DNA of 64,000 nucleotides. It comes from Pedobacter sp. Leaf216. Its GTDB lineage: Bacteria; Bacteroidota; Bacteroidia; Sphingobacteriales; Sphingobacteriaceae. The stretch is taken from assembly GCF_001421515.1 (NCBI RefSeq), contig NZ_LMKM01000023.1, positions 67,707-131,706 on the forward strand, read 5' to 3'. The position numbers and the translations under genes were made by a program. Positions within the stretch are counted from its first letter, which is position 1. Every line of letters begins with the position of its first letter. Below are positions 1 through 8,095 of the stretch, one piece after another. The notes below the pieces were generated by a model that saw only the letters and a program-made list of their open reading frames with translations, made no database searches and had not been told where the DNA came from.

Positions 1-1
1 G

Positions 2-160
2 GGGCAGGCAGCACCGGAAGGAAATCACGGGCAAATAAAGTATGATCATGTTGCTTTTCTTTTAGCTGGTTGTAGGCTTTCAGAAAAGGATGTCCGGTTT
101 GGAGGGTACCAAGGGGCCGCTTTTGGGATCATCCCACCCGAACTAGGGCGCCCGGTATGA
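2..160 (+). CDS. C-terminal end of an unidentified protein (cut by window start)
   Basis: An open frame runs in from the window edge for 52 codons and stops at TGA (158-160). The residues include stretches such as NHGQIKYDHVAFLLAG and end in PPELGRPV, which look protein-like rather than random. AT-rich DNA begins directly after the stop, as expected past the end of a gene. The opposite strand has an open stretch over part of the same interval but it is broken by stops and has no clean start. I do not recognise the family. The full gene lies upstream of the window. Confidence 0.4.
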   Translation, partial: GQAAPEGNHGQIKYDHVAFLLAGCRLSEKDVRFGGYQGAAFGIIPPELGRPV

Positions 161-337
161 AATTAAATGTTTCTTTTCTTTAAAGGTTTAACCCTTTCAG
201 CTTTTTTAGGGCACTTTATTATTTTAATCTTAAAAATCTGATTATTTGATAGTTAATATTATAACATGGCACTATTCGTGTGGCTTTCTTGGCGGTGGAA
301 TTTTTGCCGCCGATAATCCTACTTAATTATAAACGAA

Positions 338-631
338 ATGGAAAAATTAGCATTACTGGCCCGCCTCGAGGCCAAAGCTGGTAAAGAGCAACAAGTTGCA
401 GATTTTATCAAAAGTGCCCTGCCTTTGGCCGAAGCTGAAACCGGAACTATCCGTTGGTATGCGCTACAGATCTCGCCGTCTACTTTCGGTATATTCGATA
501 CCTTTGCGGATGAAGCTGGGCGGGATGCACATCTGGGTGGAGAAATTGCCAAGGCTTTGATGGCCCATGCGGATGAACTGCTGGCTACGCCGCCGGTAAT
601 CGAAAAGGTTGCCTTGCTGGCAGTTAAATAA
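338..631 (+). CDS. Antibiotic biosynthesis monooxygenase (ABM)-domain protein
   Basis: 97 residues, the usual size of a single ABM domain (ferredoxin-like dimeric alpha+beta barrel). The order is typical: a strand (LALLARLEAKAGKEQQVADF), a helix, a strand with TIRWYALQ, a strand with FGIFDTFADEAGRDAHL, a helix HADELLATPP, and a closing strand IEKVALLAVK. Family members are cofactor-free quinone monooxygenases or heme-degrading enzymes; the substrate cannot be read from sequence. Cytoplasmic, with no signal peptide. It stands alone between an AT-rich leader and a hairpin terminator, followed by the uvrA-like gene on the same strand. The ATG at 338 follows an A-rich leader without a clear Shine-Dalgarno. 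Confidence 0.8.
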   Translation: MEKLALLARLEAKAGKEQQVADFIKSALPLAEAETGTIRWYALQISPSTFGIFDTFADEAGRDAHLGGEIAKALMAHADELLATPPVIEKVALLAVK

Positions 632-649
632 GTGAAAAATAAAAAGGCT

Positions 650-679
650 AGATCCCCTATGGATAACATCAGGGGATCT
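650..679 (+). terminator. Hairpin terminator after the ABM gene
   Basis: AGATCCCCT (650-658) and AGGGGATCT (671-679) form a perfect 9-bp stem with a 12-nt loop, 19 nt after the ABM stop codon. The bases after the stem are T-rich (TCTTTCAGTT) but not a pure T run. A factor-independent terminator separating the ABM gene from the uvrA-like gene is the likely role. Confidence 0.6.
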
Positions 680-763
680 TCTTTCAGTTAAATTTATGTT
701 TACATTTCTGCCATAGATGAAATCAAAGAAAACTAGCATCCCCTTTGCTTTGTTTGACAAGAT

Positions 764-3307
764 ATGCCTTCACAAAAAAAATTGCCCAGCATCGTTATCA
801 GGGGTGCCAGGGAACATAACCTAAAGAATATCGATTTGGAAATACCAAGGGACCAGTTGGTAGTATTCACCGGGGTCTCTGGATCTGGAAAATCTTCGCT
901 AGCCTTTGGTACCCTTTACGCAGAGGCACAGCGCAGGTATCTGGAATCCGTATCTCCTTATGCGAGGCGGCTTTTTAATCAGATGTCGATCCCTGAGGTA
1001 GACAGCATCACCGGACTTCCTCCGGCGGTTGCGCTGCAGCAGCAGCGCGGAGCAGCCTCGACGCGCTCTACAGTGGGGAGCGTGACGACCCTTTCCAACT
1101 TGCTGCGAATGCTCTATTCCAGGGCCGGGGATTATCCGGGCGGACAGGGTATCATCTATGCAGAAGGCTTTTCGCCCAATACACCGGAAGGTGCTTGTGG
1201 GCACTGCCATGGACTGGGTAAAGTATATGAGGTGAGCGAAAGGAGCATGGTTCCCGACGAAACAAAAACTATCCGCGAGCGCGCGGTTGCCAGTTGGCCC
1301 ACTGCGTGGCAGGGCCAGAACCTGCGGGATATCTTAACCTCTATGGGTATTGATGTTGACATTCCCTGGAAACAGCTTTCTAAAAAGGACCGTGACTTTA
1401 TCTTATATAGTGAAGAATCGCCTTCGGTTCCAGTCTACCCAGGGTATACCCTGCAAGAAGTGCAAAGGGCAATCAGGTCAAAAAAACAGTTCGATTATAT
1501 GGGTACCTTTATTGGCGCACGGCGGTATGTACTGCAGACTTTTGCGACCAGTCAGAGTCAGTTGATGAAAAAACGCGCGCTTTCGTTTATGACCGGAAAG
1601 GAATGCCCGGTCTGCGGGGGAAAGAGGTTGAAAAAACAGGCGCTGTCGGTAAAATTTGAGGGATTGGATATTGCCCAGATGAGCCGACAACCGCTCCAGG
1701 TGCTGCAAGATCTTTTCGGTCCTTATGCACGGCAATCGACTAAGGGGGATAATTCAAATAGGCATCATCTGGAAAAAAAACTGGTTACCCAGCGGATCGC
1801 AGCTGACCTGTATTCACGCATAGCGGTGATGCTGGATCTAGGGCTGGGTTATCTCAGTCTGGAACGGAGTACGCCGACGCTGTCTCCGGGAGAGCTGCAG
1901 CGGCTTAGGCTTGCTACTCAGGTACACTCTAATCTTTTCGGGGTTGTTTACGTATTGGACGAACCATCGGCAGGACTGCATCCTGCGGATACCCGGGCGC
2001 TTCTCAATATCCTTGACCGGTTAAAACAGGATGGCAACTCAATCTTTGTTGTCGAGCACGAGATTGAGGTCATCCGCCATGCCGACTGGATCGTAGACAT
2101 TGGTCCCGGTGCGGGCGAAAACGGTGGCAGGGTGATCTATAACGGCCCTGCGGCAAAGATCAAGGACTGCAAAGCGTCCATCACGGCGGGTTATCTCTAT
2201 CCTAAAACACCATCTGCTAAAGCCAATGCACAGGCAGAAAGGAAACCGGAACAGTGGCTGGAACTAGAAGGGGTACACAAGAATAACCTAAAGGATTTAG
2301 ATGTTGCCATCCCGATTGGGATAATGACCAGCGTAACGGGCATTTCGGGATCGGGTAAGAGTAGTTTGATCTCCCAGGTTTTGGTTGAACTGGTGGGGGC
2401 TGCGCTTGGGCAAAAGCCAGAAGCTGCTGAAGCGGAAAGCGGAACGGACCTTTTGGAGCAGCAGCCTGAGGACATGGTAAAGGGCGCGATTGCCGGAGGG
2501 CTCAAGGGGATCCGCCGTCTGGTCGTGGTAGACCAGAAACCCATCGGCCGAACGCCGAGGAGCAATTTGGCCACTTATACAGGTCTTTTCGATCCGGTGA
2601 GGAAGCTGTTCGCCAGCACGCCTGGGGCCAGGAAAAAGCGCTATGATGCAGGGCGGTTCTCTTTTAACGTGGCCAAGGGCAGGTGCGCCAACTGCCAAGG
2701 CGAAGGACAGGTAATGGTAGAGCTCCTGTTCCTTCCCAGCGTGTACACCCCCTGCCCTGTCTGCATGGGAACACGCTACAACGCGGATACGCTGAAGATC
2801 GTCTATAAGGATAAAAATATTGCCGATGTGCTGCAGCTCACCGTGGATGAGGCCGCCGATTTCTTTGATGAAGAACCTGGCATTTCAAGGGCGCTTGAAA
2901 CGGTAAGGGAGGTTGGCCTTGGCTACCTTAGGCTTGGACAATCTGCCACAGAACTCTCCGGGGGCGAGGCGCAGCGGATTAAACTGGCCACTGAACTCCA
3001 GCGCGCGCAGAACGGAAGCACGCTTTATATCCTCGATGAGCCAACGACGGGCCTTCACCCGAGCGATGTTTCGCGGCTGATGGCCCAACTTAATCGCCTG
3101 GTTGATGCCGGCAATACGGTTGTGCTGGTGGAGCACGATATGCACGTGGTGGCAGGAAGCGATCATATCATCGATATCGGCCCGGGCGCGGGATCCCAGG
3201 GAGGAAAGATTGTAGCCACCGGGAGCCCTGCCGAGGTAAGCAGAAATGCTACAAGCCGAACCGCCCCCTATCTGAGAGCCTATCTTTCGGGGAAAATTAG
3301 CGGATAG
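764..3307 (+). CDS. UvrA-like excinuclease ATPase, class II (UvrA2)
   Basis: 847 residues, about 100 shorter than canonical UvrA. It has two ABC cassettes: Walker A GVSGSGKSS at residues 37-45 and a second, GISGSGKSS, in the C-terminal half. Signature motifs are LSPGELQRLRLAT and LSGGEAQRIKLAT, with Walker B VLDEPSAGLHP and ILDEPTTGLHP. Zinc-module cysteines are C145/C148 (CGHC) with C281/C284 (CPVC), and CANC/CPVC in the second half. The short length suggests the class II subfamily, which lacks the UvrB-binding insert; members are linked to DNA-damage or drug tolerance (for example DrrC-like). It is a second UvrA by inference, because the housekeeping uvrA is not in view. By eye G+C is higher than in the PULs downstream. 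Confidence 0.9.
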   Translation: MPSQKKLPSIVIRGAREHNLKNIDLEIPRDQLVVFTGVSGSGKSSLAFGTLYAEAQRRYLESVSPYARRLFNQMSIPEVDSITGLPPAVALQQQRGAASTRSTVGSVTTLSNLLRMLYSRAGDYPGGQGIIYAEGFSPNTPEGACGHCHGLGKVYEVSERSMVPDETKTIRERAVASWPTAWQGQNLRDILTSMGIDVDIPWKQLSKKDRDFILYSEESPSVPVYPGYTLQEVQRAIRSKKQFDYMGTFIGARRYVLQTFATSQSQLMKKRALSFMTGKECPVCGGKRLKKQALSVKFEGLDIAQMSRQPLQVLQDLFGPYARQSTKGDNSNRHHLEKKLVTQRIAADLYSRIAVMLDLGLGYLSLERSTPTLSPGELQRLRLATQVHSNLFGVVYVLDEPSAGLHPADTRALLNILDRLKQDGNSIFVVEHEIEVIRHADWIVDIGPGAGENGGRVIYNGPAAKIKDCKASITAGYLYPKTPSAKANAQAERKPEQWLELEGVHKNNLKDLDVAIPIGIMTSVTGISGSGKSSLISQVLVELVGAALGQKPEAAEAESGTDLLEQQPEDMVKGAIAGGLKGIRRLVVVDQKPIGRTPRSNLATYTGLFDPVRKLFASTPGARKKRYDAGRFSFNVAKGRCANCQGEGQVMVELLFLPSVYTPCPVCMGTRYNADTLKIVYKDKNIADVLQLTVDEAADFFDEEPGISRALETVREVGLGYLRLGQSATELSGGEAQRIKLATELQRAQNGSTLYILDEPTTGLHPSDVSRLMAQLNRLVDAGNTVVLVEHDMHVVAGSDHIIDIGPGAGSQGGKIVATGSPAEVSRNATSRTAPYLRAYLSGKISG

Positions 3308-3359
3308 CAACCTGGGCATGCAGTTTGATTACGTTTTTTGATTTGGGGCCTAGCTGGGA

Positions 3360-3396
3360 TTTCGCTAAAAGTGACTCTTCTTCACTTTTGGTGAAA
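3360..3396 (+). terminator. Long hairpin after the uvrA-like gene
   Basis: Bases 3360-3374 pair with 3382-3396 along 15 positions if two G-U wobbles are allowed, with a 7-nt loop. It starts 52 nt after the uvrA-like stop. An A run (GAAAAAAG) follows on the plus strand, so it is not a textbook T-run terminator. The right arm also recurs inverted at 3491-3505, so it may be part of a small repeat family. Confidence 0.45.
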
Positions 3397-3791
3397 CGAA
3401 AAAAGTTAATTATGATTCGAAGGAGATTAAACTCTTAAAGGTGGTTTGATTCTGCTATTGGATCATACTTAAAAAACTGAGCCCACAAATTTTCACCAAA
3501 AGTGACGAAGAATCATTATGGGTCGGAATATCCAGTCGGAAATCTGTTTAATTAAACTAATAATATCAAAGGATTTGGAGATAAATCGTTGTGTCTTACG
3601 TGAAAGTTGTACCTTTCTCCTGTTCGAGTGCGCACTCATCATGATAACAAGAATCTTGTTTGTTGTATTATTTTTTCTTCAGCATTCACAAACGCCTATT
3701 CTATTCCCATTTGGTAATCTAATATCTAGCAGGAAACAATCTGCTTGATCATGTTTATCTTTTATTATAAAGTCGTTGATACTGGAAAATT
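3397..3791. other. Gene-free stretch after the uvrA-like gene
   Basis: No credible gene on either strand; the open frames are short, low-complexity and AT-rich. It holds one inverted copy of the hairpin arm (3491-3505) and leads into the fragments of dead genes that follow. Confidence 0.5.
3491..3505 (+). repeat. Inverted copy of the hairpin arm
   Basis: TTTCACCAAAAGTGA here is the exact reverse complement of 3382-3396 and a near-copy of 3360-3374. A 15-base exact match 95 bp away is unlikely by chance and suggests a small palindromic repeat. Confidence 0.55.
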
Positions 3792-3872
3792 TTAAAACTT
3801 CATGTTTTTCAATTTGCAGTATAATTCCCTAATGTCTTGATCATCTTCGAGCACATAAATGTTTTTTGACAT
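3792..3872 (-). pseudogene. N-terminal stub of a response regulator
   Basis: ATG at 3872 opens a 26-codon reading frame, MSKNIYVLEDDQDIRELYC and seven more residues, then TAA. The beta-1 strand followed by acidic EDD and DIRE is the diagnostic start of a response-regulator receiver domain (normally about 120 residues). Nothing downstream continues the domain: the phosphoacceptor Asp, the Thr/Ser and the Lys are all missing. Seen directly: the motif and the early stop. Inference: a dead remnant, lying next to two other gene fragments. Confidence 0.55.
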
Positions 3873-3974
3873 CTATACCTAACTTTATAAAAAACAATAT
3901 AACATCTAAAATCTTTTTACATTTTTCAAGGTTTCACAAATGGGAATACTGAGTAAGGATATGTAAAAAAGTTA

Positions 3975-4110
3975 CTATCTGTACATCTTTAGATAGTTTT
4001 TAAGCTCTAAGCGCGCCTGATGTATGTATGTTTTGACAGTGCCTAATGGAACATTGAGATCTTTGGCTATCTTATCATATTTATAACCTTCAAAATATCT
4101 TTGAAATCTG
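3975..4110 (-). pseudogene. C-terminal fragment of an ECF sigma factor (region 4)
   Basis: The minus strand encodes RYFEGYKYDKIAKDLNVP, then GTVKTYIHQARLELK and a stop. This is the helix-turn-helix of sigma region 4, ending as ECF sigma factors do. Homology fades at about 4110; upstream the frame is simply antisense of the PepSY fragment on the plus strand, so regions 1-2 and the original start are gone. The boundary marks a rearrangement that joined two unrelated partial genes head to head. Non-functional as a sigma factor, since the core-binding region 2 is absent. Confidence 0.65.
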
Positions 4111-4557
4111 ATGTTAACAGCGGTTGATGGGAAAGTAGCTAAGCCAGAAGTAGTGAAACAAAGCGTAGAAAAAACTAAGAAAATTAAGGGTTTGTATGCC
4201 GGCATTGTAGCAAAAACGGATAGCATTTATCCTTATCAAGGAAATTTAACCATCAACTTTCCTGATAAAAAAGATAAGCCCGTATTGGTTTCTAAAGAAA
4301 ATGAATCTAAATTAATTAACACGGTTAGCCAAGTATATTTCGACAGTAGAAATGGAAAGCTTATTGTTGAACGCCCATTTTCTGGGCTCAGCACTGGTAA
4401 TCAAATAAGGAAGTTAAATAAGGCGATTCATACCGGAAGTATTTTGGGTTGGCCTACAAAATTAATCATGTTTATTGTCGCTTTGCTTACCGCATCGCTT
4501 CCAATAACAGGTTTACTGATCTATCTCGGAAAAGGTAAAAAGGCCAAAAAAGCTTAA
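4111..4557 (+). pseudogene. C-terminal fragment of a PepSY-TM membrane protein
   Basis: 148 codons resemble only the last third of PepSY-associated TM proteins (usually 350-500 residues). There is a periplasmic PepSY-like segment (GLYAGIVAKTDSIYPYQG), then RKLNKAIHTGSILGWP and one terminal membrane helix (residues about 112-138) with a basic tail. Family members sit beside TonB siderophore receptors and are linked to siderophore reduction or iron release, as here with the convergent receptor. The N-terminal membrane helices are missing, and the start abuts the sigma fragment. An ATG exists at 4111, so a short product could still be made, but function is doubtful. Confidence 0.65.
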
Positions 4558-4601
4558 TGAGCAACATTTTCTTTTTAAATGCACTATTTATTTAAGCCGT
4601 T

Positions 4602-4670
4602 TATCATGCTGCGCTTATCGAAAGACTCGTTCAAGAAGAATAAGGCGTTTCGACAAGCTCAACGTGACAA
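4602..4670. repeat. REP-like inverted repeat, copy 1
   Basis: Right arm: GCGTTTCGACAAGCTCAACG followed by TGACAA (4645-4670). Left arm: a decayed inverted copy, ATCATGCTGCGCTTATCGAA (from about 4603). The same two-armed element occurs better preserved at 30854-30920. It lies between the convergent PepSY fragment and siderophore receptor, a usual place for REP-type or terminator elements. Confidence 0.55.
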
Positions 4671-4673
4671 ATT

Positions 4674-7070
4674 TTAGAATTTAAGAATAAAGTTCCCAGT
4701 AAATCTAGCTGGTGCTTGTGGCGTTAGTCGTACCGACCATGCTTTTTCACTCGTTAAATTGTCCACTTTAAAACCGATTCTAAACTTCGAGTGATCATAA
4801 AAAATACTGGCATCGAAGATTTGATATTCAGGAATAATGAATTTAGAATTATAAGTGTTTGTGTAATAAGATTTATCACCTGTGTTTCCACCAAAACCGG
4901 CACCCAAACCTCTCAATTTACCTTCAGGGAAACGGTAGCTTACCCAGAAGTTAATCGTATTTGGAGGGCCTGATTGCCCTGGACGAAGTCCATTGTTTCT
5001 GATATCACTTGCATCAATTACCTTACTATCGTTATACGCATAACCGGCAACAATGTTTAAGCCAGCTATCGGGTTAGCAGTTAACTCCACCTCTAAACCT
5101 CGGCTTAATTGCGAACCATCCTGAACACTGTAATTGGCATCTATTGGATCAGGACGTAATATATTTTGCACTTTGATATCGTAATAACTAATTGTACCTA
5201 CTAGTTTGTGGTCGAATAAATCTGCTTTTACACCGAATTCTAACTGATCTGCGTATTCTGCTTTAAAGCCGCTTCCATCTCTTGCAATACCACTCTTATT
5301 AAAAAAGCCATTCATGTAGTTACCAAAAAGTGAAACACGATCTTTTAATACTTCGTATACCAATCCAAATTTTGGAGAAAGGCTGGTTTGATTGTATGGC
5401 CCTGCCTGAACACCACCAACACCTAAACCACCTGAGGTTAATCCGGTAGAAATATTATAAACCCCTTTGTACTGATAACGATTTACCCTTAAACTTACCA
5501 TCGCATTTAACTTATCTGTAATGCTAAATACGTTTGAAGCATATGCCGCATAAGTATTATCCCGATTAGTTTCCTTACGCAAAGTACCTCTAGAAGTTAG
5601 TGAATCGACCTTGAACTGACTAACGCGGTAAGTTGCAGGTGTATTAATAAAATCAACATCCGGCAGGTTTACCGTTACACGGTCAAAATCATTATAGTTA
5701 TTGTAATAATCAACCCCAACAACTATCCTGTTGCGGTGTCCAGCTATTTTAAAATCACCAATAAAATTTTGTTGAAAGTCTGTTGCTATAAATTGGGTGT
5801 AACCAACAATTACGTTAGGGCGGATGGTTGTTTCAGTTCTTCCGTTTAATGCCGTAATATCTCCACTGATAGATGAACGTGCTCTCGAAAGAATGGTTTG
5901 AGAAGTCCATTCATCTGAAATCTTGTAATTGATTTGTCCGAAAATGTTCATCATTTGCGTTTTATACGTCAAATCATTACTTAAAAAAGTTTTATTGTAA
6001 GGGAATCCAATATCTGCAATTGAACGTTCTACGCTAGTTTGACCAGCTGGTACTGCAACATATGGGTTTAACCTCACTACTGAAGTTCCTTTGGCCTGGC
6101 CAAATTCTACATCCAATAATAATGATAAACGATCTGTAATTTGATAGGAGAAACTCGGTGCTGCACTTACACTATTCGTATAACCTAAATCCTGGAAACT
6201 ATGTTCCCAAGTTGTGGCACCATTTAAGCGGAAAAGTGCTGTTCTATCTTCATTAATCGGCGTATTTACATCAACAGTTAACCTGTTAAAGTTCCAGCTA
6301 CCCGTAGTGTAACCCACTTCGCCACCAAAGTCATTATATGGTTTTTTGGTAACACGATTATATAAACCACCATAACTACTGGCAATGCTGTTACCGAACA
6401 GCGTTGCAGATGGGCCCTTAATCGCTTCGATACGCTCCAGGTTTGCCGGATCGATAAAAGAAAATGCAGCACCTGCTACACCATTTCTTGCGTTCGGCTC
6501 GGTATCAAAACCTCGTGAACGAAACGTAACCCTGCCTTGGTTCGCAATCATAGGAATACCAGCACCAGGTACATTCTTGGCAATACTCCCAAGATCTACA
6601 GCCATTTGTTCTTGAAACAAAGCTTTTGGTACCGAATTATAAACCTGAGGATTTTCGAGGTTTTTTAACGGCAAACGGGCAATGTAAACGCTTTCTTTCT
6701 GCGTGAACTTGTTGGTAGCGCCCGCTACAGTAATCTCTTGAAGTGCCTGAACGTTTTCTTTTTCAAGCTTATAATCCAGTTTTGCGGTCTCCCCTTGTAA
6801 TACAGTAATCTGTAAATCCTTTTGTGGATTACCAAGCAACTGAAAGCGAACTGTATATTTACCTGGGGCAACGTTATTGAAAGTATAATTCCCATCCTCA
6901 TCAGTTAGCGTCGATTTTCCAGTTTCTAATAAAGAAACAGAAGCCGATGCATATGGTTGGCCATCTACCAAAGTAACCTTTCCAGCTATTTTACCTGGAC
7001 CTTGGGCAAAAGTCGATATCCATATTAGCAATAAACAGGTGGTGAACAATAAATGTAAAGATTTCATCAA
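4674..7070 (-). CDS. TonB-dependent siderophore receptor
   Basis: 798 residues: signal peptide (1-22, ending FAQG), a carboxypeptidase-regulatory-like Ig domain (about 25-110), a TonB plug (about 120-250, with LKNLENPQVYNSVPKALF and IEAIKGPSATLFGN), then a 22-strand barrel ending in Phe (FILKF). The plug wording is that of the siderophore receptor family rather than the SusC family, which is longer and carries the VVVGYG motif. Outer membrane; imports a ferric siderophore using TonB energy. A -7 promoter box and a Fur-like palindrome lie just upstream, fitting iron repression. The PepSY fragment and DUF4198-like gene alongside support an iron role. The ligand is unknown. Confidence 0.88.
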   Translation of the reverse strand: MMKSLHLLFTTCLLLIWISTFAQGPGKIAGKVTLVDGQPYASASVSLLETGKSTLTDEDGNYTFNNVAPGKYTVRFQLLGNPQKDLQITVLQGETAKLDYKLEKENVQALQEITVAGATNKFTQKESVYIARLPLKNLENPQVYNSVPKALFQEQMAVDLGSIAKNVPGAGIPMIANQGRVTFRSRGFDTEPNARNGVAGAAFSFIDPANLERIEAIKGPSATLFGNSIASSYGGLYNRVTKKPYNDFGGEVGYTTGSWNFNRLTVDVNTPINEDRTALFRLNGATTWEHSFQDLGYTNSVSAAPSFSYQITDRLSLLLDVEFGQAKGTSVVRLNPYVAVPAGQTSVERSIADIGFPYNKTFLSNDLTYKTQMMNIFGQINYKISDEWTSQTILSRARSSISGDITALNGRTETTIRPNVIVGYTQFIATDFQQNFIGDFKIAGHRNRIVVGVDYYNNYNDFDRVTVNLPDVDFINTPATYRVSQFKVDSLTSRGTLRKETNRDNTYAAYASNVFSITDKLNAMVSLRVNRYQYKGVYNISTGLTSGGLGVGGVQAGPYNQTSLSPKFGLVYEVLKDRVSLFGNYMNGFFNKSGIARDGSGFKAEYADQLEFGVKADLFDHKLVGTISYYDIKVQNILRPDPIDANYSVQDGSQLSRGLEVELTANPIAGLNIVAGYAYNDSKVIDASDIRNNGLRPGQSGPPNTINFWVSYRFPEGKLRGLGAGFGGNTGDKSYYTNTYNSKFIIPEYQIFDASIFYDHSKFRIGFKVDNLTSEKAWSVRLTPQAPARFTGNFILKF

Positions 7071-7102
7071 ATGATATTTTTAAGATTTGTGCAATAAAGT
7101 CG

Positions 7103-7110
7103 CAAAGATA
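7103..7110 (-). promoter_or_regulatory. -7 box of the siderophore receptor promoter
   Basis: On the minus strand, TATCTTTG matches the Bacteroidota TAnnTTTG -7 element, 33 nt before the receptor ATG. The upstream -33 TTTG element is not obvious. The Fur-like box starts 7 nt upstream, where a repressor would block polymerase. Confidence 0.5.
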
Positions 7111-7116
7111 AAAACA

Positions 7117-7139
7117 TTATTTATAATTAGTCTAAGTAA
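7117..7139. promoter_or_regulatory. Fur-like operator
   Basis: A 23-bp imperfect palindrome, TTACTTAGACT-A-ATTATAAATAA when read on the minus strand, with 8 of 11 positions paired. Its composition and length resemble the TTTAGAnTnATTCTAAA type of Fur box in Bacteroidota. It sits directly upstream of the receptor -7 box. Confidence 0.4.
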
Positions 7140-7167
7140 GTATAGCTTAATAAAATTTTAACATTTA

Positions 7168-7905
7168 TCAATCAATAAACAAGCAGTAATTACACCTGTG
7201 CCTAATACTAGTATAGCTTGTACCTTGATAGTTTCCAGATCTTTTATCTACCCAATCGAGGCGGATATTATACATTCCCTTGAGTTGATTTACGTTAAAA
7301 CTCGCTTCGCCTTTATCACTGAGCGTTAGTTCTTTCTCCCAATTTTCCGGATTGAAGATTCTAATTTTCGTACCAGCTTTTTCGCTTTCTCCATTTCTAA
7401 ATGCTGTAAATAAAATTTTATTTCCCTCTTTTAGTAAATTAATGTCCAAAAACTGTTGTGGCTTTAAGTATTTATCTTTTTGATCACCTATCAAATATGC
7501 TCCGCAAAGATAATCGACAGGTAATATGTTCTCTCCTCCAATAGCCGATCGATCTACTACCGGATGTGTGTTATTGAGGCCAAGTATGCGATATAAACCT
7601 TGTTGTGATGGTGTAAAATCTGTTTCCCAACAATTTTCTTTTTTTACAAGCTGAAGTATTTCTTTTTTTCCATTTGGGGTAATAAGAGAAAACTTAAATT
7701 CACCTGCCAAATTGAGCTCTTTTCCGCTTTGCCGATGTCGAACCCCATTTTCATCTATATTTCCGTAAATGAGTTGAATGTTTACCTTTTCATTTATTTT
7801 TTTATTCCCTTTGATTTCCATCCAATAAGCACTTCCTTGAACCAAAAAGGGCAGAAACATCAAACTCAAAATGTTTAAGATATTACGAATATGTGTGATT
7901 TTCAT
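7168..7905 (-). CDS. Secreted DUF4198-like protein
   Basis: 245 residues with a signal peptide (about 1-25, ending VQGSA). The body is beta-rich: WMEIKGNKKINEKVNIQLIYG, then a segment on GEFKFSLITPNGKK, and a late Ig-like part with FTAFRNGESEKAGTKIRIFNP and LKGMYNIRLDW. The architecture recalls DUF4198/NikM-like periplasmic proteins, often found beside TonB metal or siderophore receptors in Bacteroidota. No catalytic motif is visible. It is transcribed in the direction of the siderophore receptor, about 100 bp upstream of it, and has its own -7 box. The family call rests on overall layout, so the confidence is moderate. Confidence 0.6.
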   Translation of the reverse strand: MKITHIRNILNILSLMFLPFLVQGSAYWMEIKGNKKINEKVNIQLIYGNIDENGVRHRQSGKELNLAGEFKFSLITPNGKKEILQLVKKENCWETDFTPSQQGLYRILGLNNTHPVVDRSAIGGENILPVDYLCGAYLIGDQKDKYLKPQQFLDINLLKEGNKILFTAFRNGESEKAGTKIRIFNPENWEKELTLSDKGEASFNVNQLKGMYNIRLDWVDKRSGNYQGTSYTSIRHRCNYCLFID

Positions 7906-7909
7906 GCCG

Positions 7910-7917
7910 CAAAGTTA
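7910..7917 (-). promoter_or_regulatory. -7 box of the DUF4198-like gene
   Basis: TAACTTTG on the minus strand fits TAnnTTTG and ends only 4 nt before the ATG (7905). If used, the transcript would start at or within a few bases of the start codon, giving a leaderless or nearly leaderless mRNA. Confidence 0.4.
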
Positions 7918-8095
7918 ACCACATTGCAAATGGAAACATATTTTTTGTTAATGATTTCAATAAAATCAAAGGAAATGGGGACATTGGTTTGTAAATAGTC
8001 CGGTACAGTTCAAATTAAATTCGATACTGAATACCTTCTTCAGATTTTCAACAGAATCTAAGCTGATACTTGCCACGATCTTTTTAATACTAGAC

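Noticed and set aside
319..669. Open frame of 116 codons on the minus strand
   Set aside because: Complete antisense of the ABM gene, with no family motifs; the plus frame has a clear domain.
3518..3748. 76-codon plus-strand frame with a hydrophobic stretch
   Set aside because: Low-complexity AT-rich DNA, no promoter and no recognisable domain; likely random.
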